A stretch of DNA of 23,694 nt from JBCCTJ01 sp039198585 (GTDB lineage: Bacteria; Bacteroidota; Bacteroidia; Cytophagales; Amoebophilaceae), in the NCBI GenBank assembly GCA_039198585.1, contig JBCCTJ010000013.1:1-23694 (forward strand). Direction: 5' to 3'. The notes beneath the pieces are model-generated. The model was not told the DNA's origin and did no database searches. It saw nothing but the letters and a program-made list of their open reading frames with translations. Within the stretch, counting starts at the first letter, position 1. Every line of letters begins with the position of its first letter. Of this stretch, positions 7,952-16,511 are shown piece by piece. The position numbers and the translations under genes were made by a program.

Positions 7952-9733
7952 CTACATCTGCTCTGGCACAGCAATATTGAGTAATTGCATAGCTTTTTTA
8001 ATCATATCAGCTGTCCTTTGAGAAAGGCGCAAGCGCAATAGACGACAAAGCGAATCACTCTCTTTCAAAATAGGCAGTGCAGCATACAGTCGGCTATATG
8101 CTTTACAAAGCTGATAAATATAGTTGGCCACAATAGCAGGATTGAGAGTATGAGCAGCTTCCGACAAGGTCGCAGGGAAATTTAGTAAGATGATAATAAG
8201 TTCTCTTTCAAGGTTATTTAGCTTTAGTTCATGTTGCGAATTATTTGCCTTCTTGACTTCATGGATATGGCCTCTTTTTAGCAGTGAACAAATGCGTGCA
8301 TAAGTATACTGAATAAAAGGACCTGTATCTCCTTGAAAATCAATAGAAGATTGAGGATCAAATAGAATACGTTTGCTAGGGTTAACCTTTAACAAAAAAT
8401 ATTTCAAAGCCGCCATACCTATCTTTTCATAGAGCTGAGATGCTTTTTGGTGGGTTAGGTCTGTTGATTTTCCTAATCTTTTAGTATGATGGGCAGATAG
8501 CTGGATCATCTTGTCCATGAGCTGATCTGCGTCTACTACATTTCCTTCTCGCGACTTCATTTTCCCCGTAGGAAGGTCTACCATACCATAAGAAAGATGA
8601 AATAAATTAGTACTGTAAGTTTTACCAAGCTTTTTTAGGATAGCAAATAAGACCTGAAAATGCCTATTCTGTTCATCTCCCACTACATAAATAGCTTTGT
8701 CAAAGGCAAAGTCTTGATACCTAAGATGGGCAGTGCCTAAGTCTTGTGTCATGTAGACAGAAGTACCATCAGATCGGAGCAGTAGCTTACGTCCTAAACC
8801 CTCCTCTTCTAAGTTGACCCATACAGAGCGATCTGACTCTTGGTAAAATAATCCGCTTGCTAGCCCTTCTCTAACGATTTTTTTCCCAAGTAGATAAGTA
8901 TTGGATTCGTAGTAGCTTTTATCAAAATGGATGCCTATGCGAGTATAGGTCTCATGAAAGCCTTGATAAACCCACTGATTCATTGTAGACCATAAATCTC
9001 GTGTTGCTTGATCTCCCTCTTCCCACAGTCGTAGCATATGTTGTACCTCTTGCATCATTGGGGCTTCCTGTTTAGCCTTTTCGACATCACCAAACTGGGA
9101 GATTAGCTGCTTCACTTCTTTTTGGTAAGCTTGCTCAAAAGCTACATAGTAATGCCCAACAAAGTGATCTGACTTCATATGCTTGTCAGCAGGAGTTGCC
9201 CCTCTAGCAAATTGTTGATAAGCCACCATAGATTTACAAATATGTATCCCTCGATCATTGATAATTTGAATTTTATATGGTTGATAACCAACTGCTTCCA
9301 AGATATTGGCTACAGCATCACCAATAAAAATATTTCTTAGGTGTCCTAAATGGAGGGGCTTGTTAGTATTAGGAGAAGATATCTCTATCAATACCTTTTT
9401 CTTGTTCCGATCATTAGAAAACCTACTCGCTGAATGCTGATCCAGTAGCTCCATCCATTTTTGGTCTGCAATCGTCAAGTTTAAAAAACCTTTAACCGCT
9501 TGGTAGCTAGCGATCCATTGAATATGTGTAACCAGCCATTGCCCTAGCTGATTGGCGATGGTTAGAGGTTCATCTTGCAAGTAAGGTACCAAAGAAAAAG
9601 TGACGATGGTATGACTTCCGTCAAACTCTTGTCTAGTAGTTTGTAGGCAAATTTTTTCAGCTGTAAGCCCTGTATTGTAAGTATTTTGTATCGCTTGCTG
9701 GGTAACAGCTACTATTTCCTTGTGGAGCAACAT
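7952..9733 (-). CDS. argS: Arginyl-tRNA synthetase
   Basis: ArgRS is a class I aminoacyl-tRNA synthetase that charges tRNA-Arg with arginine using ATP. At 593 residues it has full family length. The N-terminal additional domain that contacts the tRNA D-loop spans about 1-90. The HIGH motif is present as HLGH at 128-131 within SPNTNKPLHLGHLRN, and the KMSKS-equivalent is MKSREGN at 392-398, the usual ArgRS form. The helical anticodon-binding (DALR) domain covers about 465-593 and ends in the expected VPEQM. The start at 9733 lies 22 bp past the gatC stop, and both genes read in the same direction, so they are probably co-transcribed. Confidence 0.97.
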   Translation of the reverse strand: MLLHKEIVAVTQQAIQNTYNTGLTAEKICLQTTRQEFDGSHTIVTFSLVPYLQDEPLTIANQLGQWLVTHIQWIASYQAVKGFLNLTIADQKWMELLDQHSASRFSNDRNKKKVLIEISSPNTNKPLHLGHLRNIFIGDAVANILEAVGYQPYKIQIINDRGIHICKSMVAYQQFARGATPADKHMKSDHFVGHYYVAFEQAYQKEVKQLISQFGDVEKAKQEAPMMQEVQHMLRLWEEGDQATRDLWSTMNQWVYQGFHETYTRIGIHFDKSYYESNTYLLGKKIVREGLASGLFYQESDRSVWVNLEEEGLGRKLLLRSDGTSVYMTQDLGTAHLRYQDFAFDKAIYVVGDEQNRHFQVLFAILKKLGKTYSTNLFHLSYGMVDLPTGKMKSREGNVVDADQLMDKMIQLSAHHTKRLGKSTDLTHQKASQLYEKIGMAALKYFLLKVNPSKRILFDPQSSIDFQGDTGPFIQYTYARICSLLKRGHIHEVKKANNSQHELKLNNLERELIIILLNFPATLSEAAHTLNPAIVANYIYQLCKAYSRLYAALPILKESDSLCRLLRLRLSQRTADMIKKAMQLLNIAVPEQM

Positions 9734-9755
9734 GATTACTTTTCATTGCTTATTA

Positions 9756-10040
9756 TCACGATTTCTTTTTAGGCACATGAAAATAAGCTCCATCATGGGC
9801 AGGAGCATTGGCCAATGCTTCACGAGCAGATAGAGGAGCCTCAGGTAAATCAGGCGCAAGGTTATTAATATGAGGGGACATTGATATTATAGGGGCTACA
9901 TCACTCGTATCTACATTGCGCAATTGATTGACCCAGTCTAAAATATTGGCTAGATCATGTGATAGCCTTTTCTTTTCAGCATGACCAAGTCGCATATAGC
10001 TCATCTTTATAATTTTGTCTATTGCTTTATGAGAGATCAT
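9756..10040 (-). CDS. gatC: Glutamyl-tRNA(Gln)/aspartyl-tRNA(Asn) amidotransferase subunit C
   Basis: GatC is the small subunit that wraps around GatA and stabilises the GatCAB complex, which makes Gln-tRNA(Gln) from Glu-tRNA(Gln). The protein is 94 residues from the ATG at 10040. An in-frame TTG at 10076 would add 12 residues but gives a poor start. Family features are the early AIDKIIKMSYMRL helix, LANILDWVNQLRNVDTSDV in the middle, and the C-terminal REALANAPAHDGAYFHVPK, close to the consensus in which GatC ends near a conserved FxVPKV-type motif. Its presence implies that this organism uses the indirect route to Gln-tRNA (or Asn-tRNA). gatA and gatB are not in the window. Confidence 0.94.
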   Translation of the reverse strand: MISHKAIDKIIKMSYMRLGHAEKKRLSHDLANILDWVNQLRNVDTSDVAPIISMSPHINNLAPDLPEAPLSAREALANAPAHDGAYFHVPKKKS

Positions 10041-10177
10041 TATTGTTTTGATTGATAGGCAAATATACAAATCCAATAGTATTAGTTATAGCCTTTTTTC
10101 TAAACTACCTAAAATAACATAAGATTACATTACTTCACAAGGAGGGTATATATACTAGTATTCTCATTCTATTTTGG

Positions 10178-10200
10178 TCGTTTGTTTGCACACCAAACGA
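10178..10200. repeat. Small inverted repeat upstream of gatC
   Basis: TCGTTTG (10178-10184) pairs with CAAACGA (10194-10200) around a nine-base loop. It lies about 140 bp upstream of the gatC start and could be part of its control region or an old element end. There is no T-run on either side. Confidence 0.35.
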
Positions 10201-10267
10201 ATGAATAGTGTCTACTTTTCTATGCAACCTATGGGTTGACGATGAAGGTAGCAAGGAAAAAAATTTA

Positions 10268-10943
10268 GGTAACCTATAATTAATTGTAGAAAGTCAAAAA
10301 AATTACTATTGTATCTAACTTTTAACCCAAAAGAAATTATGACAAAAAACAAGTAGAAAAAACGATTTATACAGTACTAACCAATCTTTTTCAAAGCCAG
10401 GATGATCTTAGCTCAGATAAGTTATCAATTACAGAAATTGAGTTCTTGATGCTTTTGAAAAGAGAAGAGTATATAAAAGGGCAAAAAGGCAGGCAAAACA
10501 CTGATAATGGTAGTTACATGATAGATTTTAGATTACTCAGGACGAACAGCTTATAAATTAGCCTACCAAAGTCGCGAAATGGGAAGTTCAAGCCTATGTT
10601 ATTAGAACTAATCAATACAGAGAAAGATCGGCTTTCAACTATGCGTTCTATTGTATCGAAGAGGACTATCTACACGTGACATAGCAGGTATTATGGAAGA
10701 TTTTTTTGGGAGAGGAATCCGTGAGTAAAGATACCATTAGCAACTTAACATTAAGCTTCCATTTTTTTTGCTTATGAGCATGCACGGCAAAAATTCTCTA
10801 GAAATCATATCAAATGTTTTTAAACAAAAAAGGTCTCTACTTCTGACTACCCCTAGTAAAGATTTTTAAGCGAACAATTGGCAGAAATATGTAGTAACCA
10901 ACTTTCAATATCTTATCAAGAAACACAATGAATTATACTTTCC
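10268..10943 (+). pseudogene. Internally deleted IS256-type element (type A, copy 2)
   Basis: Terminal repeats are recognisable at 10268-10290 (starting GGTAACCTATAATTAATTG) and, inverted, at 10925-10943. The transposase starts near 10338 and is immediately frameshifted. The N-terminal part can be read with corrections through FLMLLKREEYIKGQKG. After a loss, the segment LYRRGLSTRDIAGIMEDFFG (about 10650-10712) is the conserved IS256 helix-turn-helix-like region, followed by SKDTISNLTLSF. The catalytic core is missing. About 95 bp of unrelated or scrambled sequence (10770-10865) separates this from the last codons, which match copies 1 and 3. The element cannot encode an active transposase. 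Confidence 0.75.
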
Positions 10944-11009
10944 TAAAAAAGGAAGAAGTACGAAATGAGTAATTATCCCATAAAACCAAATGAAAGTGTA
11001 GTTATTTAG

Positions 11010-11145
11010 TGAAAGATCAGTCACAAAAATCGTAGTAGTAATGAAGTTTATGTAATCGAGATTAAACCAAGGGTCTGACATATTACCTAGTCGACCGGAT
11101 ATAGTCAATCGAAGCTATTGAGAAGAATTGGGGTAAAACTGTCCT
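11010..11145 (+). ncRNA. Probable group II intron fragment (ribozyme 5' part)
   Basis: This segment resembles 13126-13190 in the order and spacing of short motifs: GATCAG, a run like GTAGTAGTAATGAAG, then TGTAATCGAG and an AAGGG(T/G)CT box. That arrangement recalls the conserved region ahead of the intron-encoded protein in bacterial group II introns. No domain V and no reverse-transcriptase sequence is attached here. The assignment rests on the match to the second fragment, which lies just upstream of a convincing domain V, and should be read as probable only. Confidence 0.4.
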
Positions 11146-11175
11146 TTTTTAGCCAGCGAATAAAAATATTTTTAG

Positions 11176-12642
11176 CTAAAAACTATTCATAGGGCCTGTA
11201 GAATTGGGTGTTCTTTGATCAAATATTTTACTTTCCCAAGAATCTTGAGGATTACTTGGATTGTCAAATTTAGTAATGGAGCTATGATAGTGTAGTATGA
11301 CTTTACCCGTAGGGCCATTACGATGTTTAGCGATGATAATTTCTGCTAGTGCTCGGGTATCATTGCCCTCTTCATCTTGTGTGAGACCATAATATTCGGG
11401 TCTGTAAAGAAATAAAACAACATCAGCATCTTGTTCAATAGCACCACTCTCTCGTAAGTCTGATAGCTGCGGACGCTTATCTCCACCCCGCGTTTCTACT
11501 GATCTACTCAGCTGAGATGCTACTATAATGGTAATATCCAGCTCTTTAGCGATCGCTTTAACACCCCGAGAAATAGCTGCTATTTGTTGCTCACGGTTAC
11601 CCCCTTTTGCATATTGATCTTCTACCATAAGCTGTAAATAGTCTACAAATACAACTTGTATCCCTCTCTGTGCTTTGAGTCGACGACACTTGGCTCTAAA
11701 CTCAAATAAAGAGAGCGCTGGCGTATCATCTATGTAGATATTAGATCGGGCTATCTCAGTAGTCTTATGAAAAAGTTGCTCCCATTCATATTCTTCCAAG
11801 TTACCCTTTCTGATTTTATCACTTTCTAGCTCTGTTTCTGAAGATATCATACGATTGACTAATTGTACAGATGACATTTCTAGTGAAAAAAAAGCTACAG
11901 GGACGCCAGCATCAATCGCCGCATTACGCAAAAGAGTAAGCATGAGAGCAGTCTTTCCCATACCGGGTCGAGCAGCAATGACAATGAAGTCTGACTTTTG
12001 CCATCCTAGCAACATACGATCCAAGGCAGGAAAAGAAGTAGAAACTCCTGTAACACCTTGTTGATTACTTTTTTTTGCTTCCAGCTCCTTGATAGCCTGC
12101 TCCATGAGACTATCAATTTGTTCATAATTTTTACGTATGTTAGCCTCTGATACTTCAAATAGAGCTCTTTCTGACTTGTCAAGCAGCTCAAAAGTATCTA
12201 CTGTCGGATCATAAGCTTCTTCTTGGATTTCAGAAGAAACAGTAATCAAGCCTCTTCTCATTGCATACTCTACTAAGAGACGTGCATGATGCTCTATATG
12301 CTTAGTAGATATGATACTTTCAGTAAGTCCTATGATATAAGGAAGCCCTCCTACCTTTTCAAGTACTCCTTTTTTGCGAAGCTGGTTGACCAATGTACGA
12401 GGATCTATGGGATCAGTGTTATTAAAAAGATGTACAATAGCTGCATAAATAAGTTGATGAGGCTCTCTGTAAAAAGATTGGGGACTCAAAATATCTATTA
12501 CATCTGTAAGTGCATCACGTTCCATGATTAAAGCTCCTAATACAGCTTCTTCTACATCCAAAGCATGAGGAAGGGCATGTGTTACAGCTCTTACTTTATT
12601 TTTAGAGCGAACGATAGAGAATGATTTTTTTTTGGATTCCAT
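11176..12642 (-). CDS. dnaB: Replicative DNA helicase DnaB
   Basis: DnaB is the hexameric ATP-driven helicase that unwinds DNA 5'-3' at the replication fork and recruits primase. The 488 residues show an N-terminal helical domain (about 24-130, starting ALPHALDVEEAVLGALI), a linker, and a RecA-like domain (about 195-465). Walker A is ARPGMGKT (224-231), Walker B is VFVDYLQLM (331-339), followed by SQLSRSVETRGGDKRPQLSDLRESGAIEQ-type signature residues around 375-405. No intein interrupts the protein. The length is normal. The gene stands alone, with IS and intron debris on both sides, yet shows no damage. Confidence 0.97.
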   Translation of the reverse strand: MESKKKSFSIVRSKNKVRAVTHALPHALDVEEAVLGALIMERDALTDVIDILSPQSFYREPHQLIYAAIVHLFNNTDPIDPRTLVNQLRKKGVLEKVGGLPYIIGLTESIISTKHIEHHARLLVEYAMRRGLITVSSEIQEEAYDPTVDTFELLDKSERALFEVSEANIRKNYEQIDSLMEQAIKELEAKKSNQQGVTGVSTSFPALDRMLLGWQKSDFIVIAARPGMGKTALMLTLLRNAAIDAGVPVAFFSLEMSSVQLVNRMISSETELESDKIRKGNLEEYEWEQLFHKTTEIARSNIYIDDTPALSLFEFRAKCRRLKAQRGIQVVFVDYLQLMVEDQYAKGGNREQQIAAISRGVKAIAKELDITIIVASQLSRSVETRGGDKRPQLSDLRESGAIEQDADVVLFLYRPEYYGLTQDEEGNDTRALAEIIIAKHRNGPTGKVILHYHSSITKFDNPSNPQDSWESKIFDQRTPNSTGPMNSF

Positions 12643-12960
12643 ACCACAAAAATACTACCTACCAACCAACAGTTATTAGCATCTTTTCCCCAATCTTATC
12701 AACAGCCCAATTAGCTGATAGATAAGCATCTGATCTATATGATAATCAATTATTATTTTTTATTCATCATTAAAAATTAAAATATTTTTATAATAATTAA
12801 TAATCCCACTATTGATCTATGTATCAATAATGGATATTTTTCCATCAAACAAGTTCTTAGCCTACAGAGAAAATATGCGAGTATACAACCTACTGCTAAA
12901 CAACAGAAAAAAGAAATATTCAAAACCATCTATGGTGATTGCTAAATGGGACAAGTCTAA
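12643..12960. promoter_or_regulatory. AT-rich region upstream of dnaB
   Basis: About 320 bp with no recognised gene. The 12730-12840 part is extremely AT-rich. One DnaA-box-like sequence, TTATCAACA, occurs at 12696-12704 (one mismatch to the classical box), but no cluster was seen, so this is not called an origin. The dnaB promoter must lie here. A 39-codon frame from 12875 is not recognised. Confidence 0.3.
12806..12833. repeat. Hairpin upstream of dnaB
   Basis: CCACTATTGAT (12806-12816) can pair with ATCAATAATGG (12823-12833) with one mismatch and a six-base loop. On the plus strand a T-rich stretch follows (ATATTTTT). It could be an intrinsic terminator of a lost gene or an operator-like site. 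Confidence 0.4.
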
Positions 12961-13345
12961 CAGAGACTTAGTTACTGGTTACACAGGATAGTGGGCATGA
13001 ATACTATCTGGCTCATATATGGAAATTTGCAAGCTGAATGCTGATGATATTGCAACAGTATAAGACAAGAAAAGATACAAGTGGAGAACTCACAAAGTCG
13101 AATAGCAATGCAAAATTCAGTGGCGGATCAGATCGTAATAGTGATGAAATCACTGTAATCGAGGAGAAAAGAAGGGGCTAACTTACCTGACTTACTAGTA
13201 CGTTCCACCAAAATTATGTGGGATGAACCATAACAATATGGTAAATGCGATCAATAGTTTTCAAGGTAAAAAGAGTTGTATAACGGGAGACTGTGACTTA
13301 CGGCTCTGTAAGGGATTGATGTGAAAATCTCGCGTTCTACCTGAG
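12960..13345 (+). ncRNA. Group II intron remnant with domains V-VI, coding part deleted
   Basis: The 3' end is the firm part. Positions 13273-13306 form a 34-base domain V: GAGTTGTA pairs with TACGGCTC (with two G-U pairs), then an inner stem ACGG/CTGT closed by a GAGA tetraloop (GNRA), with an asymmetric bulge. A domain VI-like segment follows, and the 3' end lies near CTACCTGAG (13337-13345). In the catalytic triad position AGC has become AGT (13274-13276), which together with the G-U pairs suggests decay. Upstream, 13126-13180 shows AGTGATGAAATCACTG and GTAATCGAGG-type motifs as in the part before the intron-encoded protein. No reverse-transcriptase frame lies between, so that gene is deleted. 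The 5' boundary is uncertain. Confidence 0.65.
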
Positions 13346-13398
13346 TAAAAAAATAGTCTAAAAAACCACTTATTTTGGTTTAATGCAGGGAATAATAA
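13346..13398 (+). mobile_element. Isolated end of the ISN-type insertion sequence
   Basis: This short stretch (TCTAAAAAACCA, then TTATTTTGGTTTAAT) aligns with the outer 50 bases of the IS ends at 5575-5625 and, inverted, 255-307. Nothing else of the IS follows. It directly abuts the 3' end of the group II intron remnant. Confidence 0.5.
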
Positions 13399-13447
13399 GT
13401 AGCTTTCTACAAAAAGAACCGAATTAAACCCAAATAGCCAAAAACAA

Positions 13448-14720
13448 TAAATCGTATAATTAATTGTGGAAAATGAAAAAAATTATTATTGTATATAACT
13501 TTTACATCACAAGAAATTATGACAAAAAACAAGTAGAAAAAAACATCTATGCAGGGCTAGCCAATCTCTTTCAAAGCCAGAATGATCCTAGCCTAGATTA
13601 AGTTCTCAATGACAGCAATTGGGTTTCTCATGCTTTTGAAACGAGAAAAATATCCAAAAAAGGCAAGAAGGCAGACAAGAGGCTGGTAATGGTAGATACC
13701 TGAAAGATTGTAGATCACTCAAGACGAACAGCTTACAAATTATCCTACCAAGGTCCCGGAATGGGACATTCAAGCCTATGTTATTAGAACTAAATCAAGG
13801 CAGAGAAAGATCAGCTTAATCAACTTATGCATTCTATTGTATCGAAGAGGACTATCTACACGTGACATAGCAGGTATTATGGAAGATTTTTTTGGAAGAA
13901 GGATCCATGAGTAAAGATACCATTAGCAACTTAACATTAAGCTTCCATAACATACGAAAAAAGTAAGAAAACAGACCATTAGATGCTTATTACAAGGGGA
14001 TCTATTGCGATACTCTTTACACTAACTTGAAACGAGCTAATAGTTATAGCAAAGAAGCCATACATATTATTTATGCTGTTCAAGATGACAACACAAGAAA
14101 ATTACTTCCACTAAAAGTCAATTCAACAGAGAGCAGTAAAGTATAGGGAGCATACCTCGATAAGCTTCGCAAAAGAGGCGTGAAACAAATAGACCTTATA
14201 GTTTTAAATAGTATACCTCATTTTTCTGAAGAAACTAAAAAACGTTATGCAGCGGCGAATATTCAGAAATAGGTAGTTCACTTACAACGCAATTTACTCA
14301 AAAAAGTAAGACCTAAGGACAAACGTACTTTTTCTTCTGATTTGATAGCAGTATTCAATAATTTTACTACCGAAAGTAGCAAAAAAAGCGCGTACTAAGA
14401 TAAAAGGCTTTGTAGATAAGTGGGAAGAAGCCTATAAACGTACACTAACTCAACGACTTGATGAGGACTATATTGATCATTATTTCACGTATATAGATTA
14501 TTCTATTGAGATCAGACGTATGATACATACAACAAAATCGATTGAGAGCTTGAATAGCCGAATTCGGAAGATTAACAAAACCAAAGTTAGCTTTGAGCAA
14601 GAAAAAAATTTGTTTGATTTTTATAATTATTAAAGATTTCTAAGTCAATAATTGGTAGAAATATACAGCAACCAACTTTCAAGACCTTACCAAAAAAAAC
14701 ACAATTAATTATGCGTTCTC
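13448..14720 (+). pseudogene. Near full-length but dead IS256-type element (type A, copy 3)
   Basis: At about 1.27 kb this copy has close to the full length of an IS256-family element. Terminal repeats are seen at about 13448-13470 and, inverted, 14697-14720 (CGTATAATTAATTGTG at the left). The transposase begins near 13519 and carries many stops and frameshifts. Family landmarks in order are LYRRGLSTRDIAGIMEDFFG (about 13838-13900), the first catalytic Asp in YCDTLYTNLKRA (about 14003-14040), RKLLPLKVNSTESS, then RGVKQIDLIVLNSIPHFSEETKKRY. There the second catalytic Asp, normally in a VDG-type motif, is Asn. The C-terminal RRMIHTTKSIESLNSRIRK is also present. It is clearly inactive. Confidence 0.85.
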
Positions 14721-15089
14721 AAACAAAAAAACAAACCCTTAATAAGCAATATTGTAAATATAATATACAAAATAAAACGAAATTTGAGTGTGCAATGATT
14801 ACTTCTTTTTTTTCTCTCACAAGCAACTATAGGTATCTAAGATGAATGTAGAAAAAGAGGGCATATGATATGCACAATCAAGCCAATCAGTCAAAGATAT
14901 ACCCATTAGAGAGTATAGAGTGGGATAGCTTGATGGGAATCTATGAAACTATTCGCAAGAAAAATGCCCTACCTACGACTTTGCCTATTCAATGATTTTA
15001 CCCATTGAGCAACCAGAGCATTAGAAATACCTAAAAATAAGCATGGGCCTCTCTAATTTTTACTATATTGGGGGATTACTAGACTGGTC
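14721..15089. other. Unassigned region upstream of smpB
   Basis: 369 bp. A 41-codon frame at 14870-14995 (plus; begins MHNQANQSKIYPLES) looks like it could be a piece of a broken gene but matches nothing I recognise, and it has no usable continuation. A short palindrome GCATATGATATGC lies at 14861-14873. There is no sign of the tmRNA gene. The smpB promoter must lie in this stretch. Confidence 0.3.
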
Positions 15090-15551
15090 ATGGCTAACAA
15101 CAAAAAGAAAATTCGACCTACTATTATCCCCAATAAGAAAGCTACATTTTCCTATACTATTCTGGACAAGTATACAGCGGGTATTGCTTTGCTAGGAACA
15201 GAAATTAAGTCAATCCGTCAACACCAAGCCAATCTAACAGATGCCTATTGCTACTTCAAAGAAGGAAGTCTTTGGCTAAAAGGGTTACATATTAGTCATT
15301 ATCAACCTGCTGGGCAAATCAACCATGATCCCGTAAGAATCAGACGCCTGCTACTTACTAAGCATGAATTGCGCAAATTATTGAAAGGACAAGAGGAAAA
15401 AGGGTATGCTATTATCGCTTTACAACTTTTTATCAACAGCAAAGGGCTGGCAAAAATAGAAATTGCTTTAGCCAAAGGAAAGAAACTGCACGATAAGCGG
15501 GCTGCTATCAAATCACGAGATTTAGACCGCAGTATACAACGTAATTTATAG
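15090..15551 (+). CDS. smpB: SsrA-binding protein SmpB
   Basis: SmpB binds tmRNA and delivers it to stalled ribosomes for trans-translation. The 153 residues cover the whole family: an OB-fold beta barrel (about 15-125) with GTEIKSIRQHQANLTDAY (37-54), the WLKGLHISHY stretch (62-71), and the C-terminal tail KGKKLHDKRAAIKSRDLDR (129-147), which reaches the decoding centre and keeps the conserved DKR. The ATG at 15090 gives the normal basic N-terminus. The gene is intact although it is surrounded by dead mobile elements on both sides, which suggests purifying selection. The tmRNA gene itself is not in this window. Confidence 0.96.
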   Translation: MANNKKKIRPTIIPNKKATFSYTILDKYTAGIALLGTEIKSIRQHQANLTDAYCYFKEGSLWLKGLHISHYQPAGQINHDPVRIRRLLLTKHELRKLLKGQEEKGYAIIALQLFINSKGLAKIEIALAKGKKLHDKRAAIKSRDLDRSIQRNL

Positions 15552-15589
15552 TTCATTCTCCATACCACTATTTCAATGTTGCAGAGAAT

Positions 15590-15840
15590 CACCAAATTGC
15601 TCAGTGAGGAATATATTGGTAATTATTTGACGTATATAGATTACTCTGTTCAAGTGAAGCACAATATATACGACAAGTTTGATTGAAAATTTAAATAGGT
15701 AGATAAAAGATTAAAAAAACTAGCGTGACATTTGACAAAAATAGATCTCACTTGATCTACTCATTGTGATAATCAAATATTTTGAATCTAACAACCGATA
15801 AGTGTATATCCTATTAGAGACTTTGAATACTTTACAGAGA
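15590..15840 (+). pseudogene. C-terminal scrap of an IS256-type transposase (type A, copy 4)
   Basis: The DNA aligns with 6797-7030 and 14463-14690. The order EEYIGNYLTYIDYSVQV, then an IYTTSLIENLNR-like piece, can be read from about 15600 to 15710, after which frames break. Only the 3' part of the transposase gene is present and no terminal repeat is clear. It is more diverged than the other copies, so it is probably older. Confidence 0.6.
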
Positions 15841-15864
15841 AGACAAATAAAATAGGGAGTTAAC

Positions 15865-16462
15865 ATGACCTCACTAAATACAAAAACAAAATTAACAATG
15901 TCCATGATTCATTTTTCAAAGCTGTATTCAAACAGAAAAAAGTAATGAAAGCATTTTTAAAGCATAGACTAAGAGAAGATATCCTAAAAAAATAGACTTA
16001 AGCAGACTACAACTAGAAAATTATAGCTTCGTCAAGTCTGACCTCAGCCATAACACAGTGATGTGGTTTACTCAGCAACCATACATGGGAAAAAGGGTTA
16101 TCTCTATATTTTGCTGGAAGCTTAGATACAAGAAGATGAGCTAATGCCTTGGGCTATTAAAGTATGACACAGAAATACAAGATATCAACTAGCAAAGGGA
16201 AATAAAAAGATACCACCAACTATCAACATAATGTTTTACAACGATAAAAAGCAATACAAAGGTACCAAAAGCATATTAGAATCCTTTGAGAACAAAGAGC
16301 TAGGAGCGCTGATGATGTCATTCAAGTTTTTAGTAGACTTAAAGAGGTAGGTAAGAAGGCATTCAAACACTTACCAGTCAGCTAAAAAAGCTAGGAGTAA
16401 GCGAAGATATTGTTAAGCAAGCTAGAAAGGCAGTCGAAAAAAAAGAAATAAATACCTGCTAA
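15865..16462 (+). pseudogene. Broken Rpn-family recombination-promoting nuclease/putative transposase
   Basis: The pieces, read across frameshifts, match the PD-(D/E)XK Rpn (Transposase_31-like) family. They are HDSFFKAVFKQKKVMKAFL (15903 on), LSRLQLENYSFVKSDLS, YLYILLEA followed by a stop then IQEDELMPW, and finally FKFLVDLKE and a C-terminal QARKAVEKKE ending at 16462. The stop after YLYILLEA falls where the family usually has a Gln in an LLEHQ-type active-site motif, as if CAG had become TAG. At least two more frameshifts are needed. Active Rpn proteins are DNA endonucleases that promote RecA-independent recombination; this copy cannot be made whole. Confidence 0.7.
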
Positions 16463-16511
16463 CCTTAGTCGCTATCGACTTGAGTTGTATGGGACCAAAC
16501 TACCTTTGGGG

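Noticed and set aside
12696..12840. Replication origin next to dnaB
   Set aside because: Only one DnaA-box-like sequence was found and there is no dnaA or dnaN gene in the window, so the evidence is too weak for an origin call.
14721..15089. tmRNA gene near smpB
   Set aside because: Neither the typical tmRNA 5' end nor a TTCGA-type T-loop near a 3' CCA was found upstream of smpB.
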